56,162 nucleotides of DNA from Nematocida ironsii (taxonomy: Eukaryota; Microsporidia): contig LTDK01000117.1 in assembly GCA_001642415.1 (NCBI GenBank), positions 1 to 56,162 on the forward strand. The letters are read 5' to 3'. Under the pieces are notes generated by a model. It searched no databases, was not told where the DNA came from, and was given only the letters and a program-made list of their open reading frames with translations. Position 1 is the stretch's first letter. Each line of letters opens with the position of its first letter. The position numbers and the translations under genes were made by a program. Of this stretch, positions 19,879-27,676 are shown one piece after another.

Positions 19879-20484
19879 TTACTTACTCACTGGTTTTCCC
19901 CACTTCTTCATGTTCTCTGCATATTTATCTGAGAATATCTCATTTACGTCAGTGCACACCTCTTCTACCCCAGGGACATCTTCAATTGCCACACAGGCAG
20001 CATTCTTCCTACCAACAAAAGCACCTAATTCACTCTTACTCCCGTATATGGCATAACTAACTCCCATCTTCTTACACAGTGATGGTAAGAATAGTACAAC
20101 TACGATAGGATCAACATCATTCCCTATTAAGACAAGCTTAGCCTTCTTCCTTTCAATTGACTTAACTATCTGTCTTATACCGAATATAACTGATTTCTTA
20201 CTGGCCTTATCATTACCTGAGGATATTCTCTCTTTCTTCTCTTCCTCATTCTCTGGCTTGTACCTTAAGAAGATCTCTTTGATTTTGTCTTTAATATCTT
20301 CTGGCATCTTCTGTCTGAATTGGTTTAGTGCTGGTGGACACTTTAAAGCATTCTCTAATGCAACCTTCTTCTTGCTTATTAATCTGTTTTGTGCTTCTAC
20401 TTCTCTTTTAGCAATGTCTGCTGTGTGTTTAAGACCAGTTCCTCTTTTATTCTTTGGATTCTTCTGTTTGTATTCTAAATTCAT
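19879..20484 (-). CDS. RPL8: 60S ribosomal protein eL8 (L7Ae family)
   Basis: 201 residues, a component of the large ribosomal subunit. The L7Ae/L30e RNA-binding fold is clear from GIRQIVKSIERKKAKLVLIG, NDVDPIVVVLFLPSLCKKMG and VSYAIYGSKSELGAFVGRK, the standard eL8 sequence order. The N-terminus (KNPKNKRGTGLKHTADIAKRE) is basic. It is shorter than the yeast or human protein (about 256-266), a usual microsporidian reduction. CCCC lies 4-7 bases before the ATG after a T-rich leader. No repeat copies are inside this gene, although arrays flank it. Confidence 0.96.
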   Translation of the reverse strand: MNLEYKQKNPKNKRGTGLKHTADIAKREVEAQNRLISKKKVALENALKCPPALNQFRQKMPEDIKDKIKEIFLRYKPENEEEKKERISSGNDKASKKSVIFGIRQIVKSIERKKAKLVLIGNDVDPIVVVLFLPSLCKKMGVSYAIYGSKSELGAFVGRKNAACVAIEDVPGVEEVCTDVNEIFSDKYAENMKKWGKPVSK

Positions 20485-20487
20485 GCT

Positions 20488-20491
20488 GGGG
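20488..20491 (-). promoter_or_regulatory. CCC start signal of the eL8 gene
   Basis: On the coding strand the leader reads TTATTTTTTTAACCCCAGC then ATG, matching the microsporidian CCC motif and the layout seen at H2A and uL30. Confidence 0.65.
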
Positions 20492-20592
20492 TTAAAAAAA
20501 TAAAAATAAATTTATATTCAACAGAAATAAAAAATAATTACTAATAAAAAATATTAAAAATATTTATAATTAATATATTTACTGGTATTTCC

Positions 20593-22239
20593 TTATTTAG
20601 TAGTATTTTTAATTATAAATATTTTTAATTTTTTATATAGTATAAATGGCTTGTTATTTGTTGTATATTTAAGTATTTCTTTTAATATTCTTACTTCTTT
20701 AAGTAATTCATTATAATTTACTTCTTTAAGTAATTTATTCTGGTTTTTAATTATATCCTGTACTAATTTTATTTGTTTAAATACATTACTTAATAAGACT
20801 TTTGGTGGTTTGTGTATAAAGTAATGCACTGTTTCTGTTTTTATTCTTCTCTGTAATATCTTAGATAAGTCAAGCAGTCTTTGATTATTCCTTATTTTAC
20901 AGTGTAATTGGTCTATTTTCTGTACTCTCACAGTTATTTTATTTTTTATTCTTTTAAATTTAAAAGTCTCCAAATTTTTTATTGAATAAGACAGAAATGG
21001 AAGGGTTTTGTCTATTTTTCTAATAGAATTATTTACATATAGTGTAAAAAGTAATGAGCCGGTCCTCTTTGGTAATATATAAGCAAATGACTCATAAATA
21101 TTGAATATATTAATTACTTGTGTAATATACAGCCGCTTCTTTTTTCTTTCTTTCTTATTTAAAATTATTTCTAATTCATTTTCTAACGACTTATTAATTA
21201 AATCAAACAAATAGATAATTTCCTTATATGGAAAATCGATTATTTTTGTATTATTAAAAATATTTAATTCTTTAATTACTTTTAATAGTGTAAAAATTGT
21301 TCTTTTTCTGGTTTTTACAATATTTTTTAAATTTTTTATATCTGATTTACTTTTTGGGTAATTTTTAATTATTTTTTCATTAAATTCATTAAATAATTTA
21401 TTTTTATTTTCAGGTTTTTTAAGTATTTTCATGCTATTCCTTATTTCTTCCATAACTAATTCTTTCTCTGAGTCCATCCACACACGAATATTATTATATA
21501 ATCCATTAGTACTATTACTTATTACACTATCTGTATTATATTCTATACTATTATTACTTATTACACTATCTGTATTATTATTAATATATTCATCATAATT
21601 ACTATTATTTATTATACTATTAGTAATATATTCTGTATTATTTATTTTATTTTTATATTTTATTTTATTTATTATTTTTATTATTTTTTTATATTTATTT
21701 ATTAACTGTACATTACTTAATACACATATATTATATAATAATGACCTTATTATATTATTATATAATACAATACACCTACTATTAGATACAGTATTATACA
21801 CAGTAGAAGTAGTTAGTCTATTAGATACAACAGGAGTACACGTATTAGTAGTATTAGATACAACAGGAGTATACGTATTAGTAGTATTATACGTATTATA
21901 TACAGTATTAGTACTATTAGATACACTAGTTAGTCTGTTTATATCTGTATTATTATACGTATTATCAGTTAGTTTATTTATATCTGTATTATCAGTTAGT
22001 CTATTTATATCTGTATCACATATTATACTATTATTATATACAGGAGTATTACTTATTACACTATTACTCTTATTATTTGTATTATTAGTATTAGTTAGTC
22101 TATTTATATCTGTATTACTATTATTACTTATACTACTACTTATATTATTACTTATACTCCTATTACTTATTACACTATGTGTATTATATTCACTTAATTT
22201 ATTTGTTATGATAGACCAGTCTACTTCTTTACTTTTCAT
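20593..22239 (-). CDS. Lysine-rich protein of unknown function with a repeat-derived N-terminal half
   Basis: 548 residues. Residues about 15-235 are almost wholly Asn/Thr/Ser/Ile/Tyr low complexity made from two short DNA repeats: the palindromic repeat (YNTHSVISN, YNTDSVISN, SVISNTPV) and the second repeat giving TDINRLT (four or more copies). Residues about 240-548 are normal-looking sequence, helical and rich in Lys and Ile (ELVMEEIRNSMKILKKPENK to the end), with a charged KKERKKKRLYITQVINIFN segment. I do not recognise this part; it may be a nuclear or nucleolar protein given its basic character. The conserved half reads as a real gene because it is free of repeats and its frame is continuous. 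Confidence 0.65.
   Translation of the reverse strand: MKSKEVDWSIITNKLSEYNTHSVISNRSISNNISSSISNNSNTDINRLTNTNNTNNKSNSVISNTPVYNNSIICDTDINRLTDNTDINKLTDNTYNNTDINRLTSVSNSTNTVYNTYNTTNTYTPVVSNTTNTCTPVVSNRLTTSTVYNTVSNSRCIVLYNNIIRSLLYNICVLSNVQLINKYKKIIKIINKIKYKNKINNTEYITNSIINNSNYDEYINNNTDSVISNNSIEYNTDSVISNSTNGLYNNIRVWMDSEKELVMEEIRNSMKILKKPENKNKLFNEFNEKIIKNYPKSKSDIKNLKNIVKTRKRTIFTLLKVIKELNIFNNTKIIDFPYKEIIYLFDLINKSLENELEIILNKKERKKKRLYITQVINIFNIYESFAYILPKRTGSLLFTLYVNNSIRKIDKTLPFLSYSIKNLETFKFKRIKNKITVRVQKIDQLHCKIRNNQRLLDLSKILQRRIKTETVHYFIHKPPKVLLSNVFKQIKLVQDIIKNQNKLLKEVNYNELLKEVRILKEILKYTTNNKPFILYKKLKIFIIKNTTK
21500..22200 (-). repeat. In-frame palindromic and INRL repeats in the 20593 gene
   Basis: Copies of CTTATTACACTATCTGTATT and CTTATTACACTATGTGTATT (21,513-21,575; 22,048-22,063; 22,165-22,190) and of TTAGTCTATTTATATCTGTA (21,935-22,020; 22,095-22,115). 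On the coding strand they give SVISN and TDINRL. Confidence 0.85.
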
Positions 22240-22470
22240 ATATAAAATATTTTATGTATCATTCTGATATTTATACTTTTAAATTAATCCTTATTTTATT
22301 ATATTACCATATATAGTAATAATATTATTTCTATTTATAGTAGTATTATATATATATTATTATATATCATTTGATATTTTATTACTATATATGGTATTTT
22401 ACTATTTTATAATATATTACCATATATAGTAATTTTATTTACTATATATATATTTTATTTTTTTATTTTT

Positions 22471-23649
22471 ATGATTTATTTTTCTGATATTTTTTTTATT
22501 TTTATTTTATTATTTTTATCTTTCTTTAATATTAATATTTATTATATTACTATTATATCTATTATTAATATTTACTATATTTATTACTATATGTGTAATA
22601 AGTTCTATAATAATATTATTACTATTATATTATTAGTATATAATATATACAGTGATAATAATATACATAATAATTTATACTTAATTAGTATAATAATTAA
22701 TAAAATAATAAAAAATAACAGTAATATAATAATAAATAGATTAATATATGATAATAACAGGAGTATATGTGATATAAGGAATGATAGGAGTATATGTGAT
22801 ATAAGGGATAGTAGTATATGTGATAGTATAAATAGTAATAGTAGTAATATACGTAGTAATAGGGATAATAATAGTATAGATAGTAGTAATATGTGTAGTA
22901 ATAGTAGTATGTGTAATAGTACTAGTATGTGTAATAGTACTATACTTAGTATATATAATATTATATGTAATAGATTAAGTATTATATATAATAATATATG
23001 TATTAATAGTAGTATATGTAATATATGTGATACAGATATACCAAATAATATGAGTAATAGACTAAATAATAGTATAATAGATATAAATAGACTAAATAAT
23101 ACTTCTACTGTATATAATATACCATGTGATACTAATAATACAGTATATAATACAGATATAGATAGACTAATTTATACTTCTACTGTATATAATACTGTAT
23201 ATATGTATACTAATATACTAATTAGTAATATTACTGTATATATTAGTAGTATTACTGTATATAATGTATATATTATATATTATATTATTATATTTATTAT
23301 TATTATATTATATTATGATATTATTATTAATATAATAAGTATTTATAGTATAATATGTTTATGTCCATTTATTATTAGTAATACATTAATTAATGAATTT
23401 ATTAATAATAATATTATAACGGAAATAGAAGGGAATAATTTAATTAAATTAATTTATTTATGGGGATATTTTTATAATTTAATAATTATAACAGTAATAA
23501 TAATAAATTATAAATTAAATATAAAAGTGACACCTGGTATATCCAGTATAATAATGACAAACTCAACACTTATTACATATTATATCATATATAAAAAAAT
23601 AAAAATAATAAAAGAAAAAAATAAAAAAATAAAAAAGGAGATAAGATAA
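22471..23649 (+). CDS. Membrane protein of unknown function, largely repeat-derived low complexity
   Basis: 392 residues. The first 45 are hydrophobic (IFFIFILLFLSFFNINIYYI), a membrane segment. Residues about 85-260 are Asn/Ser/Ile/Tyr/Cys low complexity from short repeats (SICDSINS, MCNST, DINRLNNTSTVYN). After that come several hydrophobic stretches (IIYYIIIFIIIILYYDIIIN, IYSIICLCPFIISNTLINEF, YLWGYFYNLIIITVIIINY), and a charged KKIKIIKEKNKKIKKEIR tail. The C-terminal third has normal complexity, so a real multi-pass protein is likely. Its base composition is extreme even for this window, with few G or C. Family not recognised; a non-gene made of repeats cannot be fully excluded. Confidence 0.5.
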   Translation: MIYFSDIFFIFILLFLSFFNINIYYITIISIINIYYIYYYMCNKFYNNIITIILLVYNIYSDNNIHNNLYLISIIINKIIKNNSNIIINRLIYDNNRSICDIRNDRSICDIRDSSICDSINSNSSNIRSNRDNNSIDSSNMCSNSSMCNSTSMCNSTILSIYNIICNRLSIIYNNICINSSICNICDTDIPNNMSNRLNNSIIDINRLNNTSTVYNIPCDTNNTVYNTDIDRLIYTSTVYNTVYMYTNILISNITVYISSITVYNVYIIYYIIIFIIIILYYDIIINIISIYSIICLCPFIISNTLINEFINNNIITEIEGNNLIKLIYLWGYFYNLIIITVIIINYKLNIKVTPGISSIIMTNSTLITYYIIYKKIKIIKEKNKKIKKEIR

Positions 23650-23952
23650 GAAGATAAGAAGAAGAAGAAGAGAAGATAATAGTATATGATAGATAAGATA
23701 AGAAGATAAGATAAGATAAGGATAAGAAGAGAAGAAGAAGATAAGGATAAGAAGAAGAAGAAGAAGAGAGGAAAGGAAATAAATAGATCGTAGTATATAA
23801 TAGGTATAAGTAATATTAATAGTATATAGATAGTAGTATATAGTATATGTTATAATAAATAAGTATTAGTTAGGTTATATACTCATATACTCATATACTC
23901 ATATACACCCATATACTCATATATTCTAGTGTATATATAGCATAATATATGT
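23650..23952. repeat. Purine-rich and ACTCATAT minisatellite tracts upstream of tRNA-Lys
   Basis: From about 23,645 to 23,785 the plus strand is an almost pure A/G tract of GATAAGAAGAAG units. At about 23,878-23,928 is a 10-bp tandem repeat (TACTCATATA, about five copies with one ACACCCATATA variant). Both are simple-sequence expansions without coding potential. Confidence 0.85.
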
Positions 23953-24025
23953 ACCCGGTTAGCTCAGTCGGTAGAGCATTGGACTTTTAATCCAAGGGCC
24001 GCGGGTTCGAGTCCCGCATCGGGTG
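23953..24025 (+). tRNA. tRNA-Lys (anticodon UUU)
   Basis: Complete cloverleaf, no intron. Acceptor stem ACCCGGT/ATCGGGT (one G-U pair), D arm GCTC-AGTCGGTA-GAGC, anticodon arm TTGGA-CTTTTAA-TCCAA with anticodon TTT, variable loop GGGCC, T arm GCGGG-TTCGAGT-CCCGC, discriminator G. The D arm and the GGTTCGAGTCC box supply the A and B boxes for Pol III. It reads lysine AAA/AAG codons, very abundant here. Confidence 0.95.
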
Positions 24026-24026
24026 A

Positions 24027-24033
24027 TTTTTTT
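24027..24033 (+). terminator. Pol III terminator of tRNA-Lys
   Basis: A run of seven T beginning one base after the mature 3' end, the usual RNA polymerase III stop. Confidence 0.85.
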
Positions 24034-24765
24034 ATTATTAAAAGCTTAAATTAAGATATTTTTAATTATTACTCTAATACTTATTAAACATAGCATAATA
24101 AATAAGACTTATTACACATAGAACAATAAGTTATAACCTATTAAATAATAAAGACTTATTACACAATGCATAATAAATTATAATATATTTCATTACTTAT
24201 TACACAATATGTATTATATAGTATAGTATTTATTACACAATGCATAATAAATTATAAACTGATTATTACTTATTACACAATATAACATTACTTATTACTC
24301 ATTGTGTATTATATATTACTTATTACACATTGTGTATTATATACTAAGCTTGTTATTGCACATTGAATAATTTAAGATTACCATAAGATGACTAGTATTT
24401 ATCAAACACTGTGTTATATATAATAAATTGTTCATTACTTATTACGCATTAACATTACTTATCACACATTGTGCATTATATATTACTTATCACACATTGT
24501 GTATTATATATTACTTATTACTCATTGTGTATTATATAATAGGCTTATTATTGCACATTGAATAATTTAAGATTACCATAAGATGACTAGTATTTATCAA
24601 ACACTGTGTTATATATAATAAATTGTTCATTACTTATTACGCATTAACATTACTTATCACACATTGTGCATTATATATTACTTATCACACATTGTGCATT
24701 ATATATTACTTATCACACATTGTGTATTATATATTACTTATTACTCATTGTGTATTATATATTAC
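24034..24765. repeat. Palindromic-repeat array with a 195-bp tandem duplication
   Basis: Made of ACTTATTACACA half-sites and relatives (CTTATCACACATTGTGTATT, CTTATTACTCATTGTGTATT). A unit of 195 bp starting TTATTGCACATTGAATAATT begins at 24353 and again at 24548, so it is a two-copy tandem duplication; the second copy has one extra internal 30-bp step. The array ends at the stop of the small gene at 24766, the right border of the repeat-rich block. Confidence 0.9.
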
Positions 24766-24963
24766 TCACATATAATTCTTCTTATACAGTGCCTGTACAC
24801 CTCTCCCGATCACTGGGTCCTTTAATAAGTCATCTACAGTATAATAATGTATATTATACTTATCCAGTGCAGTATCCCGCATACTCCCCTCTAACTCAGA
24901 AAATAACTCACACACACGCATAAAAAAATAAGAAAACTGCCTTTTATTTCCGAATGGATCCAT
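24766..24963 (-). CDS. Small conserved-looking protein of unknown function
   Basis: 65 residues, no signal peptide or membrane segment. It has ordinary, non-repetitive composition (FSYFFMRVCELFSELEGSM, then YTVDDLLKDPVIGRGVQALY), likely mostly helical. It starts 14 bp after the ubiquitin stop codon on the same strand, and its stop lies at the edge of the repeat array. The normal composition and close packing with true genes argue that it is real. I do not recognise the family. A C-terminal piece of a longer protein is unlikely, since the frame starts with an ATG in the short intergenic gap. Confidence 0.6.
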   Translation of the reverse strand: MDPFGNKRQFSYFFMRVCELFSELEGSMRDTALDKYNIHYYTVDDLLKDPVIGRGVQALYKKNYM

Positions 24964-24977
24964 TCCCGATCGTACTA

Positions 24978-25217
24978 CTAAAACACACTTCCCCCTCTCA
25001 GTCGCAGTACAAGATGAATCGTACTCTCCTTCTGTATGTTATAGTCAGAAAGTGTCCTTCCATCTTCTAGCTGTTTTCCTGCAAAGATTAGTCTCTGTTG
25101 GTCGGGTGGTATCCCTTCTTTATCCTGTATCTTTGCCTTGACATTCTCTATTGAGTCACTTGGTTCTACTTCCAGTGTAATTGTCTTCCCAGTGAGTGTC
25201 TTCACGAATATCTGCAT
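24978..25217 (-). CDS. UBI: Ubiquitin, single unit with a three-residue tail
   Basis: 79 residues: the complete 76-residue ubiquitin from MQIFVKTLTGKTITLEVEPS to LRLRGG, then Ser-Val-Phe and a stop. Lys48 (AGKQL) and Lys63 (NIQKEST) are present. The tail must be cut by a deubiquitinase to expose Gly76. The frame stays open 16 codons upstream, but the ATG at 25217 gives the canonical start. It is a mono-ubiquitin gene, neither a polyubiquitin nor a ribosomal fusion. It works with the proteasome (Rpn9-like gene at 17.9 kb). It lies 37 bp downstream of the TRM6 stop codon. Confidence 0.98.
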   Translation of the reverse strand: MQIFVKTLTGKTITLEVEPSDSIENVKAKIQDKEGIPPDQQRLIFAGKQLEDGRTLSDYNIQKESTIHLVLRLRGGSVF

Positions 25218-25254
25218 AAACAAACAAACACTGCAGTATTTCTGCTTTATATAA

Positions 25255-26307
25255 CTAGTTGTCAAGGAATGTTCCAGTTAAAACAAACCCAGAATGGCCT
25301 AATTTAGACATAGTCGGATGAATTGCACCGAGTGTTCCCTGGTACTCCCTGTAGAAATGTTCTCTTAAATCAAGAAGACAGAAGGATTTGTTAGTCATCA
25401 TAGTATTAAACAGGTCTAGAAGAGCCTCCTTCACTGGGTGGTACACAAGAAAGTCAACATACGCACTTTCTGGTTTCATATGCGGTGGGATACTCTTTAA
25501 CAGAGAAACCACTTCCTCAGCAATATACTTCTCCTTCTGTGCAAGCACTAAAAGGACACCCTTCTGCCTACTCTCAGCACAGCCCATGGCACCATTAGGA
25601 CATACAGATAAAGTCACAGAGCATACCGTACTATCAGGACATGTACCAGATGAATCACATACATCACATGTACTTGGCGTATTATGCATAGCAACCTCAT
25701 CACACTTAACACCGCCTGTATCACGTACATTCTCTGCACACTTAACACCTTCTGTACCATACACTGGGATAGAGTACTCTTCTATTTTCATGGGATGACC
25801 AAGTGCACCGAGTATGGCTAAGTCTGCAGTTGATCCTCCTATGCGGTAGAGATTCTTTGTACCACGTGCCATGGCAACTGCGCCTAGAAAGACTGACTTA
25901 TGGTCATCCTTAATAATTACATACTTAGTACCAATTGCATGGAAAAGTACTTCAGCTGCTGCCTCATGGGATACGTGTAAGTCTCCCTTCTGGATGTACA
26001 TGGAAATAATATCATGCAGTGTGGGTGTACGCAGTAATATCTCCACTGAGTGCTTATTAAACTTCTTCTTGGCATGTTTTGCAGTGGGTGCCTCCTTTAT
26101 ACCCCCTACAGAAAATGCTTTGTCCTCGGGAGACCACACTAAGAACTCATTAAACGGCATGCCCAGCAGTGCACGTGCTGGGAAAGTGCCCCTCCTCCCC
26201 ATAGAAAGTATTCTTAGTGCATCCCTCTTCATTCCAATAAATTTAACAGGACCTTTATCCCGGGTGTGTATGATAACCCATGAGTCCGCTGTAACTGTTA
26301 ATTGCAT
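25255..26307 (-). CDS. TRM6: tRNA m1A58 methyltransferase, non-catalytic subunit Trm6 (Gcd10)
   Basis: 350 residues. Trm6 pairs with Trm61 to methylate A58 in tRNAs, initiator tRNA above all, in the nucleus. The N-terminal barrel region (GRRGTFPARALLGMPFNEFL) resembles the paired 'GTF...LIG.PYG' segment. The central part (LHDIISMYIQKGDLHVSHEA then GTKYVIIKDDHKSVFLGAVA) is a Rossmann-like fold without the SAM-binding GxGxG, as in Trm6. The end (REHFYREYQGTLGAIHPTMS, SGFVLTGTF) matches the Trm6 signature 'WLRNYQVLP.R.HP....GGGGYLLSG'. An insert at about residues 187-246 holds eight cysteines, unusual for the family. It starts 22 bp after the uL30 stop. Confidence 0.85.
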   Translation of the reverse strand: MQLTVTADSWVIIHTRDKGPVKFIGMKRDALRILSMGRRGTFPARALLGMPFNEFLVWSPEDKAFSVGGIKEAPTAKHAKKKFNKHSVEILLRTPTLHDIISMYIQKGDLHVSHEAAAEVLFHAIGTKYVIIKDDHKSVFLGAVAMARGTKNLYRIGGSTADLAILGALGHPMKIEEYSIPVYGTEGVKCAENVRDTGGVKCDEVAMHNTPSTCDVCDSSGTCPDSTVCSVTLSVCPNGAMGCAESRQKGVLLVLAQKEKYIAEEVVSLLKSIPPHMKPESAYVDFLVYHPVKEALLDLFNTMMTNKSFCLLDLREHFYREYQGTLGAIHPTMSKLGHSGFVLTGTFLDN

Positions 26308-26329
26308 AAAAAAACCGGAAATTCATTTA

Positions 26330-26959
26330 TTATATCATCCTTTGAATAAGCTCGTCCATGTACCGACCACGGTCTCCTGTTGCTCCTCCCTCTGTGAATC
26401 CCTTGATCTTTCTTCCTCCGAAGCCCTTTCTTGGGCAGCTAAGCTTGAATGGTCTGAGCCACTTGTTAATTGCTGATGCATCAGATCTGTTTCCCATGAA
26501 AATGGCCTCTACGATGTCTTCAACAGTCTCTACTGCACCTCCAAACTGCTCTGCAAGAACTTTTGGTGTGATGTTTACTGGCATTCCATTGTACCTTCCA
26601 AATCCTCTGGTGTAAATAAGCTTTCTTATGGTTTCAAGTGAGAGTGTGCCGTATGTAACATAAGCCCGTACCTTCTGGAGAAGAGACTTTGATGACTTGT
26701 TGTTTATTACGAATGTACCAGTGTTCACATTTCTTAATCTAAGTGTGTCAAGTGCACACATGACATCTGGAGCTGCCTTGTTTGAACTTCTGATTCTTAC
26801 AACAAAGAAGAATGGTGCTTCAGCTGGAACATATATAGAGTTGTTTTTGTCTGCTTCTTCCTTCTTCTCTTCCTCCTCTTTTAAGAATGCCTTCATTCTT
26901 CTAATGGTTGCGATTGTTTTGCTTTCTATTTCATTTGTAGTCAGCTGTACTTTGTTCAT
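26330..26959 (-). CDS. RPL7: 60S ribosomal protein uL30 (L7)
   Basis: 209 residues, large-subunit ribosomal protein. The family core is clear: FFFVVRIRSSNKAAPDVMCA, LDTLRLRNVNTGTFVINN, YVTYGTLSLETIRKLIYTRG and INKWLRPFKLSCPRKGFGGR. The N-terminal helix (IATIRRMKAFLKEEEEKKEE) is a shortened version of the basic eukaryotic extension. CCC lies 6-8 bases before the ATG after a T-rich leader. It heads a tight minus-strand run (uL30, TRM6, ubiquitin, small unknown) with gaps of only 14-37 bp. Confidence 0.96.
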   Translation of the reverse strand: MNKVQLTTNEIESKTIATIRRMKAFLKEEEEKKEEADKNNSIYVPAEAPFFFVVRIRSSNKAAPDVMCALDTLRLRNVNTGTFVINNKSSKSLLQKVRAYVTYGTLSLETIRKLIYTRGFGRYNGMPVNITPKVLAEQFGGAVETVEDIVEAIFMGNRSDASAINKWLRPFKLSCPRKGFGGRKIKGFTEGGATGDRGRYMDELIQRMI

Positions 26960-26964
26960 TGCAT

Positions 26965-26967
26965 GGG
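26965..26967 (-). promoter_or_regulatory. CCC start signal of the uL30 gene
   Basis: The coding-strand leader reads TTTATTTTTTACCCATGCA then ATG. As at eL8 and H2A, a T-rich stretch is followed by CCC a few bases before the start. Confidence 0.65.
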
Positions 26968-27049
26968 TAAAAAATAAAATTATTTGAGTCTTTTTTTACG
27001 TTATACTTAATGACTAAAAAATAATAAATCTAAACTACGCTGTATTTAC

Positions 27050-27676
27050 TTATATTTCTTCTATCTTCTCCATATCAGATGCTGGTATCCCAAATGACTT
27101 TACAAAATCTTGCTGTGTTATGTTGAATTTGTCTTTTATGTGGTTCTGAATAATATTAAAAGCATCTCCCCAGTTGGATAAATCTTGTTTGGCTGCAGAT
27201 AGTTCTTCCTTTAACCTGGTAATCCTTATAGGATTATTCTCATCAAGGATTGCTACTTTTTTAGTTGATTCTTCTAAATCTGCCTTCATCTCATTTAGTT
27301 GCGATATTTTTGCTTCTCTGTCTGGTAGAGTGGATCTGTTTTGTTTCATAACAGATATTTCTTCATTTAGAAGATCCTTTGCTTTGTTTAACCCTTCTAT
27401 CTCCTTGATTAACTTTCTTGTCTCTACTTCTTTGTACAGCTTTATATCAGACCGAAAACTCCAATAATATTTTGTTATTCCTACTTTCTTCTCTTTCACT
27501 TTATTCTCTGACACAAGAATATCAATTACCTCTTTCATGCTCTGTGGAACGACTCCTTTCTCTTTCTGTCCTAGCTTTTCTAGTTCTTTTAGGTTGAACA
27601 CCGTGTCTTTTGTTTGGAGTAGGTCAAGGATCCTTTTGGTTTTCTCTTCCATTGAAAGCGGCTTGGCTCTGCTCAT
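27050..27676 (-). CDS. MND1: Meiotic recombination factor Mnd1
   Basis: 208 residues, close to the family length. The N-terminal winged helix (LSMEEKTKRILDLLQTKDTV, then LKELEKLGQKEKGV) and the segment VGITKYYWSF match Mnd1 ('LS.EEKR..M.....', 'IG...YYWAFPS'). A long coiled coil (residues about 80-165) and the C-terminal DFVKSFGIPASDMEKIEE ('..FGIPE.FDYI') complete the match. Mnd1 forms a heterodimer with Hop2 that helps Dmc1/Rad51 strand exchange between homologues in meiosis. Its presence argues that this species keeps a meiotic recombination pathway. Confidence 0.95.
   Translation of the reverse strand: MSRAKPLSMEEKTKRILDLLQTKDTVFNLKELEKLGQKEKGVVPQSMKEVIDILVSENKVKEKKVGITKYYWSFRSDIKLYKEVETRKLIKEIEGLNKAKDLLNEEISVMKQNRSTLPDREAKISQLNEMKADLEESTKKVAILDENNPIRITRLKEELSAAKQDLSNWGDAFNIIQNHIKDKFNITQQDFVKSFGIPASDMEKIEEI

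Noticed and set aside
24666..24923. 85-codon plus-strand ORF over the repeat end and the small gene
   Set aside because: Starts in the repeat array and then runs antisense to the better-supported small gene at 24766.
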